A stretch of DNA of 64,000 bases from Hevea brasiliensis. Lineage: Eukaryota > Streptophyta > Magnoliopsida > Malpighiales > Euphorbiaceae. Positions 25,560 to 38,454 of the stretch are shown piece by piece. Numbering within the stretch: position 1 is the first letter of the stretch; each line of letters begins with the position of its first letter. The notes under the pieces were generated by a model, which saw only the letters and a program-made list of their open reading frames with translations, searched no databases and was not told the DNA's origin. Location of the stretch: contig NC_079495.1 in assembly GCF_030052815.1 (NCBI RefSeq), positions 112,555,677 to 112,619,676 of the forward strand, given 5' to 3'. Both the position numbers and the translations under genes were made by a program.

Positions 25560-27180
25560 TGATGTGGCCCAACCGTAAGTGCACGGGTCGTACAAGTAAT
25601 ATAGAAAAGATATCGTTCCCACGAGGAGTTGTGTTAATGATTGAATTTTTGATATAAAAAGTTGACTAAATTGAACTATTTTTTAAATCAAAGCAATAAA
25701 TTAATGGGTATTGGAGTATGAAATCTATATGTGCCAAATTAATAATCTATTCAACTATGTAATGATTTAACTAAAATTGCATCAATTTGAAATAAGAAAG
25801 TGAAATATGGCAAAATTTAAAATGGCAAGCAATTAAATTTGATTAGAAATTGACAATGATAAAAAGGCGATTCCGGAGTTCGGGATTTCATATTCGAGCT
25901 ATTTTGGGATTTTAAATTGGTTATCCAATCTTGTGGAACTTACGGGTTTTAAGGAGATTAATTCTTAAATCCTTTGAATACCCTTTCGAGTGAGACAAAG
26001 AGTGCCTTAATCAATCTAATCCTACTTTCGTGGAGTTAGAGTTAATTAAGACCCATTAAGTTCTTTAATTAATCTGTAAATCCTCTTAATCCTTAGTCTA
26101 TTTCTAGAGCTAAGTTAATTAAGTCCAATTTCTTGATTATCTATCACAAGGCCTTCTCCTTTCGGTGCCTCAACCATGGATTAAGAACATTACTCAATGG
26201 GATCCTACATTAAGCATGTCATTAAGCACACAAGAAATGAATAAAACTCATTAAGACCAGAAAATATGGATTACCCAATCAAAATCCACAAAATATCTCA
26301 AATATTACAACCCTTACTCCAGAATCAAAATAAAACTACTCACTATCCATAATGTTTACAAGAAATTATGAGTTTATAAGGAAATAAAGCTTTAATCTAA
26401 GCTAAGAAACAAGAAACTAAACACTAGAAATGTAGGAAAAATGTAAGAAAGGAAAGAAATCTACAAATCTTGGTTGAAAATGGTGTGGAAGGTGAAAATG
26501 ACTCTTCAGCTGCTGCCTCTCCTCTTTCTTTCCTTTTCTGCTCCTTGTCTCCCCTTCTAAAATGGGAAATGGGACTATTTATAGCATTTTCTGACATGGA
26601 GCCCTAAAATGATGTGTTTGAGGAGGGATTTTCTGAGGGAATCTTCTGCCAACTCATTAATGAACTCTTTATGGGACTGCATAAGTGGACTGCATAAGTC
26701 ATGCAGTCCCTTATGCAGTTTTTGGCTGGTTTCTGGTTCACTTATGCGAAACTGCATGACTTGGTGCATAGGTTATGCACAATTCTGTGAAAGTGCATAA
26801 GGGAGGCGTGAATGTGCATAAGCTATGCAGTCTCCTTATGCACATTTCGGCAGGTATTGGAACAGTGATTTTTCTCCTTATGCAGATCTGCATAGCTTAT
26901 GCGGCAAGTTATGCACAATTTGGTCAATGCATATTTCAGCTTGAAAACTTGTTTTTGACATCTTTGGCTGTAGAAGTCACTCCTCAATGGCAAAAATTCT
27001 CTTCAGTCCTTCAAAAACACCATTTTTCCTACAAAACAAAGTAAAAATTACAAATTAATGCAAAATTGACAACTATGAAAAACTAACTAAATAACTAATG
27101 AAATTGACTAAAAATGACTAATAATAAAATAAAATGGCTATGAAATTAGACCTAAATAACTATGCAAAATGTATGCATCA
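25560..27180 (-). repeat. E1 5' LTR
   Basis: The right copy, the upstream LTR in the element's direction: begins TGATGCATAC on the minus strand and ends CCACATCA. The promoter TATAAATA is at 26576-26583. It would start transcription leftward, antisense to XTH exon 1. Confidence 0.96.
26576..26583 (-). promoter_or_regulatory. E1 5' LTR TATA box
   Basis: TATAAATA on the minus strand inside the 5' LTR, identical in the 3' LTR (12740-12747). Confidence 0.6.
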
Positions 27181-27185
27181 AGCAC

Positions 27186-27204
27186 CACTTGGATAAATAC
27201 ACTG
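27186..27204 (+). pseudogene. XTH: XTH exon 1, remainder after E1
   Basis: Encodes HLDKYTG together with the target site and ends at a G followed by the donor GTGCGA. It is preceded by the second copy of AGCAC at 27181-27185. Confidence 0.9.
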
Positions 27205-27304
27205 GTGCGACATCGTCTCCATTATTTTTTTTTTCTAGTACAAAGACCATTTTTCTTCGAAATGCGAATATTTATCAACTTTGAATGGGTTTGATCTTGG
27301 GAAG

Positions 27305-27395
27305 GCACTGGTTTCCAATCGAAAGGGTCATACTTGTTCGGCCACTTCAGTATGCAAATAAAGTTGGTTCCTGGGGATTTGTTACTGCCTTCTAT
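27305..27395 (+). pseudogene. XTH: XTH exon 2 with 10-bp deletion
   Basis: Encodes [16 protein letters not shown] and onward to VTAFY, then the donor GTGAGT. Family members have PGDSAGTVTAFY here. The codons for SAGT are mostly missing, leaving 2 nt where 12 are expected, and reading then runs into TGA at the exon end. Confidence 0.92.
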
Positions 27396-27522
27396 GTGAG
27401 TATTTGTCATAACACTGTTACCTCTAAATAAAGACTTTGAAAAAAATTGGTGTGACTGATATTTTGCTCTGTTATGACTTAGACATTTGAACATCAACTT
27501 ATTATAATTATATCTATGGCAG

Positions 27523-27716
27523 CTATCTTCTCAAAACTCAGAGCATGATGAGATAGACATTGAGTTCTTGGGAAACAGGACTGGGCAGCCCTACATTTTG
27601 CAGACAAATGCGTTCACAGGAGGTGAAGGAGACAGAGAGCAGAGGATTTACCTCTGGTTTGACCCAACCAAAGATTATCACTCCTACTCTGTACTGTGGA
27701 ATTTGTATCAGATTGT
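27523..27716 (+). pseudogene. XTH: XTH exon 3, catalytic exon
   Basis: Begins after an AG acceptor with [17 protein letters not shown], the GH16 active-site motif, intact. It continues with the N-glycosylation site and the conserved [17 protein letters not shown], and ends in ATTGT before the donor GTGAGT. Confidence 0.95.
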
Positions 27717-28131
27717 GTGAGTAGCCTTGCCATTGCCTGTATTTTTTTTTTTAAATTTTCTTTTTAACCTTCTGCAATTAATGCGATTATTAAGGAGCTT
27801 AACGATAATGAATCCACGTAAATTAAGTGTGGCACATAGGATGCATGTGAATTTGATATGGTCCAACTAGTTTGAAACAAATCAACAAATCAACCAACAA
27901 CGTAGGACTATGCGTTGAAATTCATTGAAAGCAAGTTGATAGAGTGCTGTTTTTCAAGGATGAGGATTGGATTATTCCGATAGTACTTTTGAGCTGGCAA
28001 TCACATTATTTTTCTTTCCGTAGAAGTTGATTGGATTTGAATTTGATTTCGAGAAATTGCGATCTTGTTTTAATTTATTTTTTCCTGCACAATCACAAAA
28101 TCATATTAACATCTGATAATATTGAGTTCAG

Positions 28132-28240
28132 GTTCTTCGTGGACGACGTTCCAATCAGGGTTTTCAAAAACTGCAAGGACTTGGGAGTAAAATTTCCATT
28201 CAACCAACCCATGAAGTTGTACTCGAGCCTGTGGAACGCT
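28132..28240 (+). pseudogene. XTH: XTH exon 4, first part
   Basis: Follows a TTCAG acceptor. It encodes [18 protein letters not shown] and onward to KLYSSLWNA, then is cut by E2. Its last five bases ACGCT (28236-28240) are the E2 target site. Confidence 0.95.
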
Positions 28241-29590
28241 TGTTTACTAGTTTTTCAACTACCGCAAGCGCACAGATCGCTAACAAGTAATAAAGTGATG
28301 AGTAGAGTATCGTTTTCACGAGGACTGTGTTGAGTATTAAACTATAGTGATTTTAATTATGTAGAGAAATAATAATTATACCTAAATTGAAAGAAATAAA
28401 ATCTAAATAATTAACTAAAATAAAATACTAATGGACAAATGCATTCTAGAGCTAGGGGTTCACACTTCAATCAATTATAGAATCAATCTTATTCATTCAA
28501 TAAATAAGAGATTATTATTTTGATGGAAATTAATCCTAAGTTATCTTAAGTCCTTACTCAATGCACTCAAGGTGTATTTTAATTAACATAAACCCTACTT
28601 TCGTGGTGATTAAATTAATTAAAACCTTTTAAGATTTTTGATTAATTTTGGAACTCCACAAAGGTCATCAGTCTATCTCTAGGTCAGATTTTCTAGGTTC
28701 AAAATCCTGATTTTCTAATATTAATATTCACCTTTTAGTCCTTCAATTAATATCTGCAATCAATACTAAGTGAGTACCAACACATAGCATGCATTAAGAT
28801 CACAAGAGATTGAATCAAAGAATAAAATACCTAATGTATTAAATAAAATCAAACCAGATCCATAATGAAATTGAGTGCTATACCCTAACCCTAGAATAAA
28901 GAACCTACTCACCCATGGTGAGTTTTACAATCAAGTTTATAAAAAGATAAAGAGAAGACATAAGAAGAAAATAGAGTGAAAGAACCCAAAAAGAGAGTTG
29001 CAGCATTGGACTTTTGGAACTTCAGCTCAAAATTCCTTAGATAAATTGGTTCTCTTGGATGTAAATTCTATTATTGGGTGTAAATTCTCTCCACTCTCAA
29101 TTCTTGACTTGTTATGTTTATATCTGGTGTAAAAACTCTAATTTCAGAGTCCTAGAAGTGTTAGGAGTCCATTCGGGTCGAGTTGGAAGCAAGAAAAGTT
29201 GCATCAGAATCACTGTCAGGGGACTTTACACGGGTCGTGTAGTGATACACACCCCGTGTAACTTTCTGCCACTTTTGTTTTTCAAGTTTTCTTTGTCCAG
29301 AAGGTTACACGGGGTTCAGAAAGTTACACGAGGTGGGTTACACAGCCCGTATACTGTTTCTGGCCGTGTATTCTTCACGTTTTGATCTCTAGATCTCTTC
29401 CAAACTCATCTTTGATTCTAGAACCATATAAAAACACTTGATAAAATATAAAATCAATGAATTGAGTTGGATTAACATGTTTTTCTAAAATAATAATGAA
29501 AAAATATAAAAATAAACATAAAAGGATACTAAATGCTAACGAAATGCAATGCATGTTAACCTTAAATGTCTATATAATTTGATGCAATCA
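28241..29590 (-). repeat. E2 3' LTR
   Basis: Left LTR, 1350 bp. Lacks two blocks present in the right copy (near 52708 and 53381-53460), which explains most of the 73-bp length difference. Confidence 0.92.
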
Positions 29591-30031
29591 AATACCCTTA
29601 AACTCAAACCTTTGCTTGTCCTCAAGCAAATTAAAACTTTATAAAAACTCATTGGGGGTACTTAGAAACATAACAAAAAATTTAACTTGCACATAATTGG
29701 ACACTCTTTAACTTTCATACCAATTCCTACTTTCATGGCATAGAGACCTCAACAGTTGCTAGTTAGAACCTCATTCCCTTCATGGTGTTTCAACTAATTA
29801 TTCTTCTATACAAGGCCATTAATAAGTCACAAATAACCCATTTTATCAGGATAGACTTGAGAAACACTTACTCCCCCAAATTTGCCTCTATTATGGATAA
29901 TTATAATGAAGTGACTCAATTCCAACTCTATAGGTATATCTCAATTTTCTATCTCCACTAATATAGCATACACTTTTCAAAAGATCAAAAGGTCTTTAAA
30001 AGGGTTGTAATGGGGCTAAAAGGATAATGAC
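29591..30031 (-). other. E2 internal DNA, left part
   Basis: Non-coding tail of E2 next to its 3' LTR. On the minus strand a purine-rich GAGTTTAAGGGTATT abuts the LTR. It ends with the 50-bp sequence that reappears at 50133-50182. Confidence 0.8.
29982..30031. repeat. 50-bp target duplication at E3, left copy
   Basis: Fifty bases from AGATCAAAAGG to GGATAATGAC directly precede the TG of E3. The same 50 bases occur at 50133-50182 on the other side. Confidence 0.95.
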
Positions 30032-32436
30032 TGTGGGGCGGGGGGCGTGAGGCAAAATATCATCCATTAAAATTATATAAAATGCACCAGGTAATGCCCA
30101 GGAAAGATGGTGGAGTCACAATGGTCTCACTTAAATACCATCTCCTTAGACAGCATTTCCTAGACATGCACTTCATACAATCCTAATAGAATCAAACCAC
30201 TGGTAAGTACCGTCTTCCCATAACACTACCACGGTACTAAGGATTTATGCCACGAAGGCATAGATAGACAGGAGTCGCCACCCGGGTAATAACCGGGACA
30301 TATTCAGTGTTTCTTCCGAGGGTTATGGATGGCAACTTACTCCTTGCAGAGTTTCCACAACCGTTATTACCATAGCCCAATGTCTAGGTTCGGGATAATG
30401 GGTACGTAAGGGGAAGGTGTTAGGCACCCCTTACGCCTGGTCTAACCTCGTTAATTCGAGTGCCAGTCCTCTACTAATGTTTCTAGAAGTCTTATTTATT
30501 ATTCCTTTATTAAACTTTATCCTAAAAATGTAATTCTAATCCTACACACGCAAGTAATTCACAAAAAAGGGTTGTTGTTTACACACAATTTTCATGCATA
30601 AGTAATTCCTATCTATGGGGTTGCTAATTATTTAAATGATATTTACCAGATGACTAAAATTAATTTATTATTGGGAATTTAATTTACAAACAAATTCAAT
30701 TTCAAATAACCCTATGTTTCTATTTAACCTAATTAATTAATTTTCACTAAGTTACCCTAAGGATAATTGAACTAAGTTAATTATGTACATGTGTAATTTA
30801 TTCTAATATCACATAAGTCCCAAACAATCACAACCTAATAAAGATTTCTAACATATAAATTTATTTTACAATTATCAAGTATTAAATTAAATTTATTTTA
30901 CATGCCAATATTAGTTTAATTTACAAACAAGATTAATTTTAATTTACAAAGTATTTATTTAAATTAATTACATGCAAAAGTCAGTTAAATTAAAAACAAA
31001 GTTAATTTTAATTTACCAAATGAAAGTTCTATTATTACTACAATTTCATGCCAATGGTTATTCGAGAAGTTTAGAGCTACTTACTTGTTGGTACATGGAT
31101 TTGGCATTTGGGCAAGCTACCCTTAAAAAAGGGTCTTCTCTTCTAGTATGGCAATGATATCCCTGGCTTACTCCCGTTTAGCTCCATATAAGCTCCACGC
31201 AAATGCTCTCTTTGGTACTTACCTTAGGGCTACTTACCAATTTTGTTTGTAATAAAAAATAAAGACAATAAAGAAAAATAATAAAAGTACGAGAGACAGA
31301 AACTAAACATGTGCAAAGTTGTGTATCCCCTCAAATTAAACATGATTACATGATCTATATGAACATATAAAATAAATTGAAGACAAAGAGCATAGAATTA
31401 AAATATTGTGTGGCATAGATCTTGAAAAAAAAAACAATAAAAACTGACCTTTCAGAAATCTTGTATGAAAATCTTCTTGAAGAACAGAAAAAATAAGGAA
31501 AAACTCAAAAAGTCTTGAATATCTCTAAATTTCTTATAACTCTGAATTTTCTCTTCCTCTTTCCTCCCATCCTCTTCTTCCCTTCTCTAGTAGGGTATTT
31601 ATAGGGTTTTGGGAGAGAGGTGTGATAGGGTTTGGAGTCTTAGGATGATAAAGTTTAGATGACTTAAACAACTACAATTGCAGAATTCGAATAAGACTGG
31701 GATATGGGTGAGGTGTTTCAACCAATAGGAAGACAGGAAAAAATGGAAGGCACCAATAGGGAATGAGGAAGAGGTGTGGTAGGATTTGGAGTCTTAGGGT
31801 GATAAAGTTTAGATGACTTAAACAACTACGATTGCAGAATTCGAATAAGACTGGGATATGGGTGAGGTGTTTCAACAAATAAGAAGACAGGAAAAAAATG
31901 GAAGGCACCAATAGGGAGTGAGGAAGAGGTGTGGTAGGGTTTGGAGTCCTAGTGTAATAAAGTTCAGATAACTTAAATGACTAGGATCGATGAATTTGGA
32001 TGAGACTGGGATACGGGTGAGGTGTTTCAACCAATAGGAAGACAGGAAAAAATGGAAGGCACCAATAGGGAGTGAGGAAAAGAGTGGGCCAAGGAGGAGA
32101 GAAATATTTTATTATTTTAATTTTCAGAAAATAATTAAATGGGTCCCATTTAAAATTCCTAACTAGGCTTTCTTAGGCCCATGGAGCCCAATTAAACTTA
32201 ATTAGATCCATTTAAGACCTACCCATATTAAATTTAAACAAAATAAAATTTTATTTAAATTTAATTAAATTAATTTCCCCAAAACTTTATTATTATTTTT
32301 ATTTTTTTCAAGATCATGCCACAGAATTAATAATTCAGCTCCATGCCTCCAATTACATCTTATAGTCATATAATTTTTCATCATCGGGTTTCTCACGGCC
32401 TCAATGCACATACTCATCACAAAATAAGGGTCTACA
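30032..32436 (-). repeat. E3 3' LTR
   Basis: Complete LTR. TATAAATA on the minus strand at 31596-31603. It contains about three copies of a 154-bp tandem repeat (about 31620-32085). Confidence 0.9.
31620..32085. repeat. 154-bp tandem repeat in the E3 LTR, three copies
   Basis: GATAAAGTTTAGATGAC-type words recur at 31647, 31801 and 31956. E4 LTRs have two copies, and the truncated E3 LTR stops in its first. Confidence 0.9.
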
Positions 32437-32449
32437 GTTTGCCCCCCAC
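32437..32449 (-). promoter_or_regulatory. E3 polypurine tract
   Basis: Minus strand AGTGGGGGGCAAAC directly precedes TGTAGACCC of the 3' LTR. Confidence 0.75.
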
Positions 32450-32542
32450 TTTGGCGAAAGTTGAAATCAATGTGAAAGCATTGCTCAAGTTTCGTCAAAG
32501 TGAAACTCAAATTTCTAATAACTATGAAACATTGGCTATGAA

Positions 32543-32870
32543 GATCAAGTATATCTTGCTCGGTCGACATACTCTATGTTATGAGACTAGCTACGGTCTT
32601 ATAACAGTAATAACTGTGTCATGTGAAAAATGAGTGTATCTTGCTCTGTCGATACACTCTGCGTCATAAGACTAGCTACGGTCTCATAACAGTGATAACT
32701 GTGTCATGTGAAAAATGAGTGTATCTTGCTCTGTCGATACACTCTGCGTCATAAGACTAGCTACGGTCTCATAACAGTGATAACTGTGTCATGTGAAAAT
32801 TGAGTGCAACTTGCTCTGTCGATACACTCTGTGTCATGAGACTAGCTACGGTCTCATGGCAATCGTGGTG
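32543..32870. repeat. 85-bp tandem repeat in E3 3' region, about four copies
   Basis: GAGTGTATCTTGCTC-type starts at 32632, 32717 and 32802, with a diverged first unit before them. Each unit contains GACTAGCTACGGTCTCAT. E4 has three copies of the same repeat. Confidence 0.92.
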
Positions 32871-32874
32871 ATTT

Positions 32875-33350
32875 GAAATGTTGTGGATTCGTATTTAGGA
32901 CCGCAGTCCTAAACTACCTACGTATCCCCCTCGCTATCCTGAGGAAGAATCAGACCCACTCGTAGTTCGACACTTGAAACTGTGGTGATGCATGTTCTTC
33001 TACGCCTTACACACCTACAGGTGACATGTTGATGCGTGTTCTTCTACGCCTTATACAACTATGCCATATGCCCCAAACAACGTCTAAGGACTTACCAAAA
33101 AATATCTGTCATGAAATGTTATGGGTTCGTATTTAGGACCGCGGTCCTAAACTACCTATGTATCTCCCTCGCTATCCTAAGGAAGAATCAGACCCCCTCG
33201 TAGTTCGACACTTGTAACTGTGGTGATGCATATTCTTCTACGCCTTACACACCTACAGGTGACATGTTGATGCATGTTCTTCTATGCCTTACACAACTAT
33301 GTCATGCGCCCTAAACAACGTCTAAGGACTTACCAAAAAATATCTGTCAT
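32875..33350. repeat. 238-bp tandem repeat in E3 3' region, two copies
   Basis: Units start with GAAATGTT at 32875 and 33113 and include TAGGACCGCGGTCCTA-type palindromes. Matches the 239-bp pair in E4. Confidence 0.92.
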
Positions 33351-34240
33351 GATTTGAAAAATTTAGAATGATTGGGTCTCAAAATTCTCTCTGATTTTTA
33401 TGTTTCCTATATGCTACTTTCTATCATGGGCATGCTGATTTTACTAAAGATTCTAAAAAAAATTAGTCCTTTGAGGGACCTCTTTTTGCAAAAACTTTTT
33501 TATAACCTCAAAATTTTTGAGAAGAACTGTTCACCAAAAATGACTTCCTTAAGGTCACAATACAATTTCCTTCTGATTTTTCTTTTTCTTTTTCTTCTCT
33601 CCCCCATGCTTCATTATTCTACAGCTATTTCAAAATTTTTTTTGCCTTGACTCCTTTCTTTTCCATGAACTCAATTCTTTGTGCCCTAACTTTTGCCTGA
33701 AATGCTCTTTAGAGTTTTCATCTCAGCGGGCTTGCTCTAACTTTTGCCTAAGAGGCCCTTTTGGGTTTTCCACCTAGCGAGCTTTTTTTTTTTTTTTTTG
33801 AAATTAGACAATTACCAGGGCATTTATATCAAGCACCTATCTTGTCATGCTCAGAAGACATAGATTAAATCAAAATAATGCAGTTCAATTACTTAATCAT
33901 TTGATGTATTCCTCAAGACACAAACATTCACGATCATAATTAAATAAAATCCATCACTAGTCAATGCAATAAAAACTTCTTTATTTATTCAGGTACACCA
34001 TTACTCCCTCTTACATTTAGTTTTGCCAAATTTCTAACCTTCCAAAGTTAGAAATAAGCTTTATAACCTGCCAAATGGCCTTTTCAGGTTTTCCATCCAG
34101 ATCTTCTCTCATCTCTCCTTTTGCCTAGACTGCCTTTTGCAGGTTTTCAATCTAGCATTTTTTTTCTTTTCTTTTCTTTTTTTTTCTTTGACCCTTATTT
34201 TTGCCTAGACCGTCTTTTGTAAGTTTTCTGCCTAGCAGGC
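33351..34240 (-). other. E3 3' region, non-coding
   Basis: No coding recognised. It has repeated phrases (TTTTGCCTGA, GGTTTTC, CTAGCGAGC) in several short, diverged copies and T-rich runs near 33786 and 34160. Confidence 0.6.
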
Positions 34241-35363
34241 TTATCTCACACAAAGTACCGTTTGAGCTTGTCTAAGTTGACTGGTTCTTGAAATTCATTC
34301 CCATCCAGGTCTGATATTCTTACAGTAGCAAGATCTTTTGACTATGTGTGGACCATCCTAGCTTGGGTTAAGCTTTCCTCTTAAATCAAAAGGGATGGGC
34401 CGAGCTTATTTCAAAACCATGTCTCCCTCTTTGATCTTTCTTGGCTTCACCTTCTTATTAAAGGCTCTAACTATCTTCCTCTGATAAGCTTGCATATGAT
34501 ACAAGGCTCACATCCTCTTTTCATCAATCAAAGCTAATTCTTCTTATCTCTTCTAAGCCCACTCATTTTTTTAGGATCTTAGCTTCTAGCATCACTCTTA
34601 AGGATCTGAGCTCTCGCTTAATGGATAGCATTGCTTTAGTCTCATACACTAAAGAGAATGGAGTTGCCCCCGTGGATGTCCTTGCAGTACTACGATAACC
34701 TTAAAGAACATAAGGGAGTTTTTCAAGCCTATCCTTATATGTTTTGAACATTTTTTTCCCAACTAGAACCTTTCCATTCATATGGGGACCACACATTCCT
34801 GCATGTACTTCTTTCATTATTTGCTCAGCCTATTTTTCTATCACACATAAGAGTTTGTAAAATTGCCCCCCAGCTAAAGTAAGTTGAGCAGCTAATTTAT
34901 GAATTATTGCTCTATCTCTTTTGTAGGCTTATTGCGAGTATTCTCTCACTTCCAAAGACCTCCTTATGTCTTCATATCATTTTCCTTCTCCCTCTAGGTC
35001 CACAGGTGCCACTATTAATTCTTCGTAGCATGAAATTTTACTCCTCATTAGGATAACTAGCCAAGTCAACTTTTGATCATTCTTTTCCTATGGGGACATT
35101 AGCTTGGCTTGGGAATCAGCCATCTAATTTTTAGCTCGAGGCATGTGCTTCTTGGTACTTTGTTAACAAGGCTATAAATTTATCTCTTTCTTCTTGGGTT
35201 AAATCTTCAGCTAACTTAATGTCTTTAGGATTATTTGGTGTACCCAAATTAATAGAGATCGATTTTGATGCATTAATAGAAACTGATTCTAAATTATTAT
35301 GAATGCCATGCATATGCCCATTAGAATAAACATCAAACAAGTAAGCAGAAGGACTGGTCATGT
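34241..35363 (-). pseudogene. E3 pol relic: RT start, then integrase remnants
   Basis: Minus strand, reading from the right: 35361-35131 gives ISINLGTPNNPKDIKLAEDL and TQEERDKFIALLTKYQEA, the region just before RT in Tat-type elements. Soon after, stops appear, followed by the zinc-binding integrase start (MKEVHAGMCGPHMNG, about 34820), then directly late integrase core (GATPFSLVYETKAMLSI, about 34650) and the C-terminal domain (about 34500-34250). The RT and RNase H domains and most of the integrase core are missing. E4 contains the same joined relic. Confidence 0.8.
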
Positions 35364-38348
35364 TGTAGGGGCAAGGGGGGCGTGAGGCGAAATATCATCC
35401 ATTAGAATTATATAAAATGCACCAGGTAATGCCCAGGAAAGATGATGGAGTCACAATGGTCTCACTTAAGTACCACCTCCTTAGACAGCATTTCCTAGAC
35501 ATGCACTTCATACAATCCTAATAGAATCAAACCACTAGTAAGTACCGTCTTCCCATAACACTACCACGGTACTAAGGATTTATGCCACAAAGGCATAGAT
35601 AGACAGGAGTCGCCACCCGGGTAATAACCGGGACATATTCAGTGTTTCTTCCGAGGGTCATGGATGGCAACTTACTCCTTGTAGAGTTTCCACAACCGTC
35701 GTTACCATAGCCCAATGTCTAGGTTCGGGATAGTGGGTACGTAAGGGGAAGGTGTTAGGCACCCCTTACGCCTGGTCTAACCTCGTTAATTCGAGTGCCA
35801 GTCCTCTACTAATGTTTCTAGAAGTCTTGTTTATTATTCCTTTATTAAACTTTATCCTAAAAATGCAATTCTAATCCTACACACGCAAGTAATTCACAAA
35901 AGGGTTGTTGTTTACACACAATTTTCATGCACAAGTAATTCCTATCTATGGGGTTGCTAATTATTTAAATGATATTTACCAGATGACTAAAATTAATTTA
36001 TTATTGAGAATTTAATTTACAAACAAATTCAATTTCAAATAACCCTATGTTTTTATTTAACATAATTAATTAATTTTCACCAAGTTACCCTAAGGATAAT
36101 TGAACTAAGTTAATTATGTACATGTGTAATTTATTCTAATATCACATAAGGCCCAAACAATCACAACCTAATAAAGATTTCTAACATGTAAATTTATTTT
36201 ACAATTACCAAGTATTAAATTAAATTTATTTGACATGCCAATGTTAGTTTAATTTACAAACATGATTAATTTTAATTTACAAAGTATTTATTTAAATTAA
36301 TTACATGCAAAAGTCAGTTAAATTAAAAACAAAGTTAATTTTAATTTACCAAATAAAAGTTCTATTATTACTACAATTTCATGCCAATGGTTATTCGATA
36401 AGTTTAGAGTTACTTACCTGTTGGTAAATACAGTTGCCATTGGGGCAAGCTACCCTTAAAAAAAGGTCTTCTCTTCTAGTATGGCAATGATATCCCTGGC
36501 TTACTCCCGTTTAGCTCCATATAAGCTCCACGCAAATGCCCTCTTTGGTACTTACCTTAGGGCTACTTACCAATTTTGTTTGTAATAAAAAATAAAGAAA
36601 CTAAAGAAAATAAAAGAAATAAAGAAAATATTAATAATAATTTACATTGGATTCTAACTCTAGTCTCCTAAAGGGTTAAGATTCCTAATTAGTTACAACT
36701 ACCTAATGGTCTAAGTCTTCTAACATGATCCAAATACTTTATAACACTTCTTGAATTAAAAGAATACAGAAAATAGATCAAATATCAATTAAAACCTAAG
36801 AAAATACAAGAACATGCATAAATATACAATTTTCAAATTCTGGCAGATTAACAGTAGCAAGAAATTCGATTTTTTAAAAATAGTTAAACATGCCTAAAAA
36901 TCATAAAAAAATTAAAGAAGACAGCCTACATATCATACAATAACATAAAATTTATAAATCAAACAAAACCCTAGCCGAATGATCTATATAAATCGTAACT
37001 CTTCTAAGTGACAAAATCGTACTACTTTTTTGTAAAATTCATAACTCATTAACCACAAAAGATATGAATACAAAACCAATTGGAAAAGATTCATAAGATT
37101 CTGAAGTTAATTTTAGACACTAGATTTGCACAAAAATATTAAGGAACAAGGGAGATATGGGCTCCACAAGTCGGATATCCTGCAAATCAGATTTTACAGG
37201 AACCCTAACTTCAAACAGCCATAACTTACAAAATATTGAAGCTTTTTTAGTGATTCTTGAGCCTAAAATTAATGGAATTTCGTGTAGAATATGAATATAA
37301 TTTTTACAAATTTTTTACAGATTCAGAAAATAAAGAAAAATAATAAAAATATGAGAGACAGAAACTAAACATGTGCAGAGTTGTGTATCCCCTCAAATTA
37401 AACATGATTACATGATCTATATGAACATATAAAATAAATTGAAGACAAAGAGCATAAAATTAAAATATTGTGTGGCATAGATCTTGAAAAGAAAACAATA
37501 AAAAACTAACCTTCCATAAATCTTGTATGAAAATTTTCTTGAAGAAAAGAAAAAATAAGGAAGAACTCAAAGAATCTTGAATATCTCTAAATTTTCTATA
37601 GCTCTGAATTTTCTCTTAATCTTTCCTCCCATCATCCCCTTCTTCTCTTCTCTAGTAGGGTATTTATAGGGTTTTGGGAGAGAGGTGTGATAGGGTTTGG
37701 AGTCTTAGGATGATAAAGTTTAGATGACTTAAACAACTACAATTGCAGAATTCGAATAAGACTGGGATATGGGTGAGGTGTTTCAACCAATAGGAAGACA
37801 GGAAAAAATGGAAGGCACCAATAGGGAATGAGGAAGAGGTGTGGTAGGATTTGGAGTCTTAGGGTGATAAAGTTTAAATGACTTAAACAACTACGATTGC
37901 AGAATTCGAATAAGATTGGGATATGGGTGAGGTGTTTCAACCAATAGGAAGACAAGAAAAAATGGAAGGCACCAATAGGGAGTGAGGAAGAGAGTGGGGC
38001 CAAGGAGGAGAGAGATATTTTGTTATTTTAATTTTTAGAAAATAATTAATTAGGTCCCATTTAAAATTCTTAACAAGGCTTTCTTAGGCCCATGGAGCCC
38101 AATTAAACTTAATTAGATCCATTTAAAAAAACTACCCATATTAAATTTAAACAAAATAAAATTTTATTTAAATTTAATTAAATTAATTTTCCCAAAACTT
38201 TATTATTATTTTTATTTTTTCAAGATCATGCCACGAAATTAATAATTCAGCTCAATGCCTCCAATTACATCTTACAGTCATATAATTTTTCATCATCGGG
38301 TTTCTCACGGCCTCAATGCACATACTCATCACAAAATAAGGGTCTACA
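35364..38348 (-). repeat. E4 3' LTR
   Basis: Left LTR. TATAAATA (minus) at 37661-37668, two copies of the 154-bp repeat (37685-37985). It includes a block of about 730 bp (about 36600-37330) that is absent from the E3 LTRs. Confidence 0.95.
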
Positions 38349-38362
38349 GTTTGCCCTCCACT
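38349..38362 (-). promoter_or_regulatory. E4 polypurine tract
   Basis: Minus strand AGTGGAGGGCAAAC abuts the 3' LTR, one change from the E3 tract. Confidence 0.75.
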
Positions 38363-38454
38363 TTGGCGAAAGTTGACATCAATGCGAAAGCATTGCTCAA
38401 GTTTCGTCAAAGTGAAACTCGAATTTTTAATAACTATGAAACATTGGCTATGAG

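Larger units (their letters stand above)
11724..27180 (-). mobile_element. E1: Athila-like Ty3/gypsy element, complete ends, decayed genes
   Basis: A 15,457-bp element with two LTRs of identical length (1621 bp), TG...CA ends and the 5-bp target duplication AGCAC (11719-11723 and 27181-27185). Read on the minus strand the order is 5' LTR, primer-binding site, gag, protease, reverse transcriptase, RNase H, integrase, an Athila-specific downstream ORF, hairpin tandem array, non-coding tail, purine-rich tract, 3' LTR. The primer site matches the 3' end of plant tRNA-Asp, as in Athila, and the gag block and downstream ORF support that lineage. I count about 30 substitutions and no indels between the LTRs (about 1.9%), so insertion is recent. 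Coding regions carry several stops and frameshifts, so the copy looks non-autonomous now. Confidence 0.95.
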
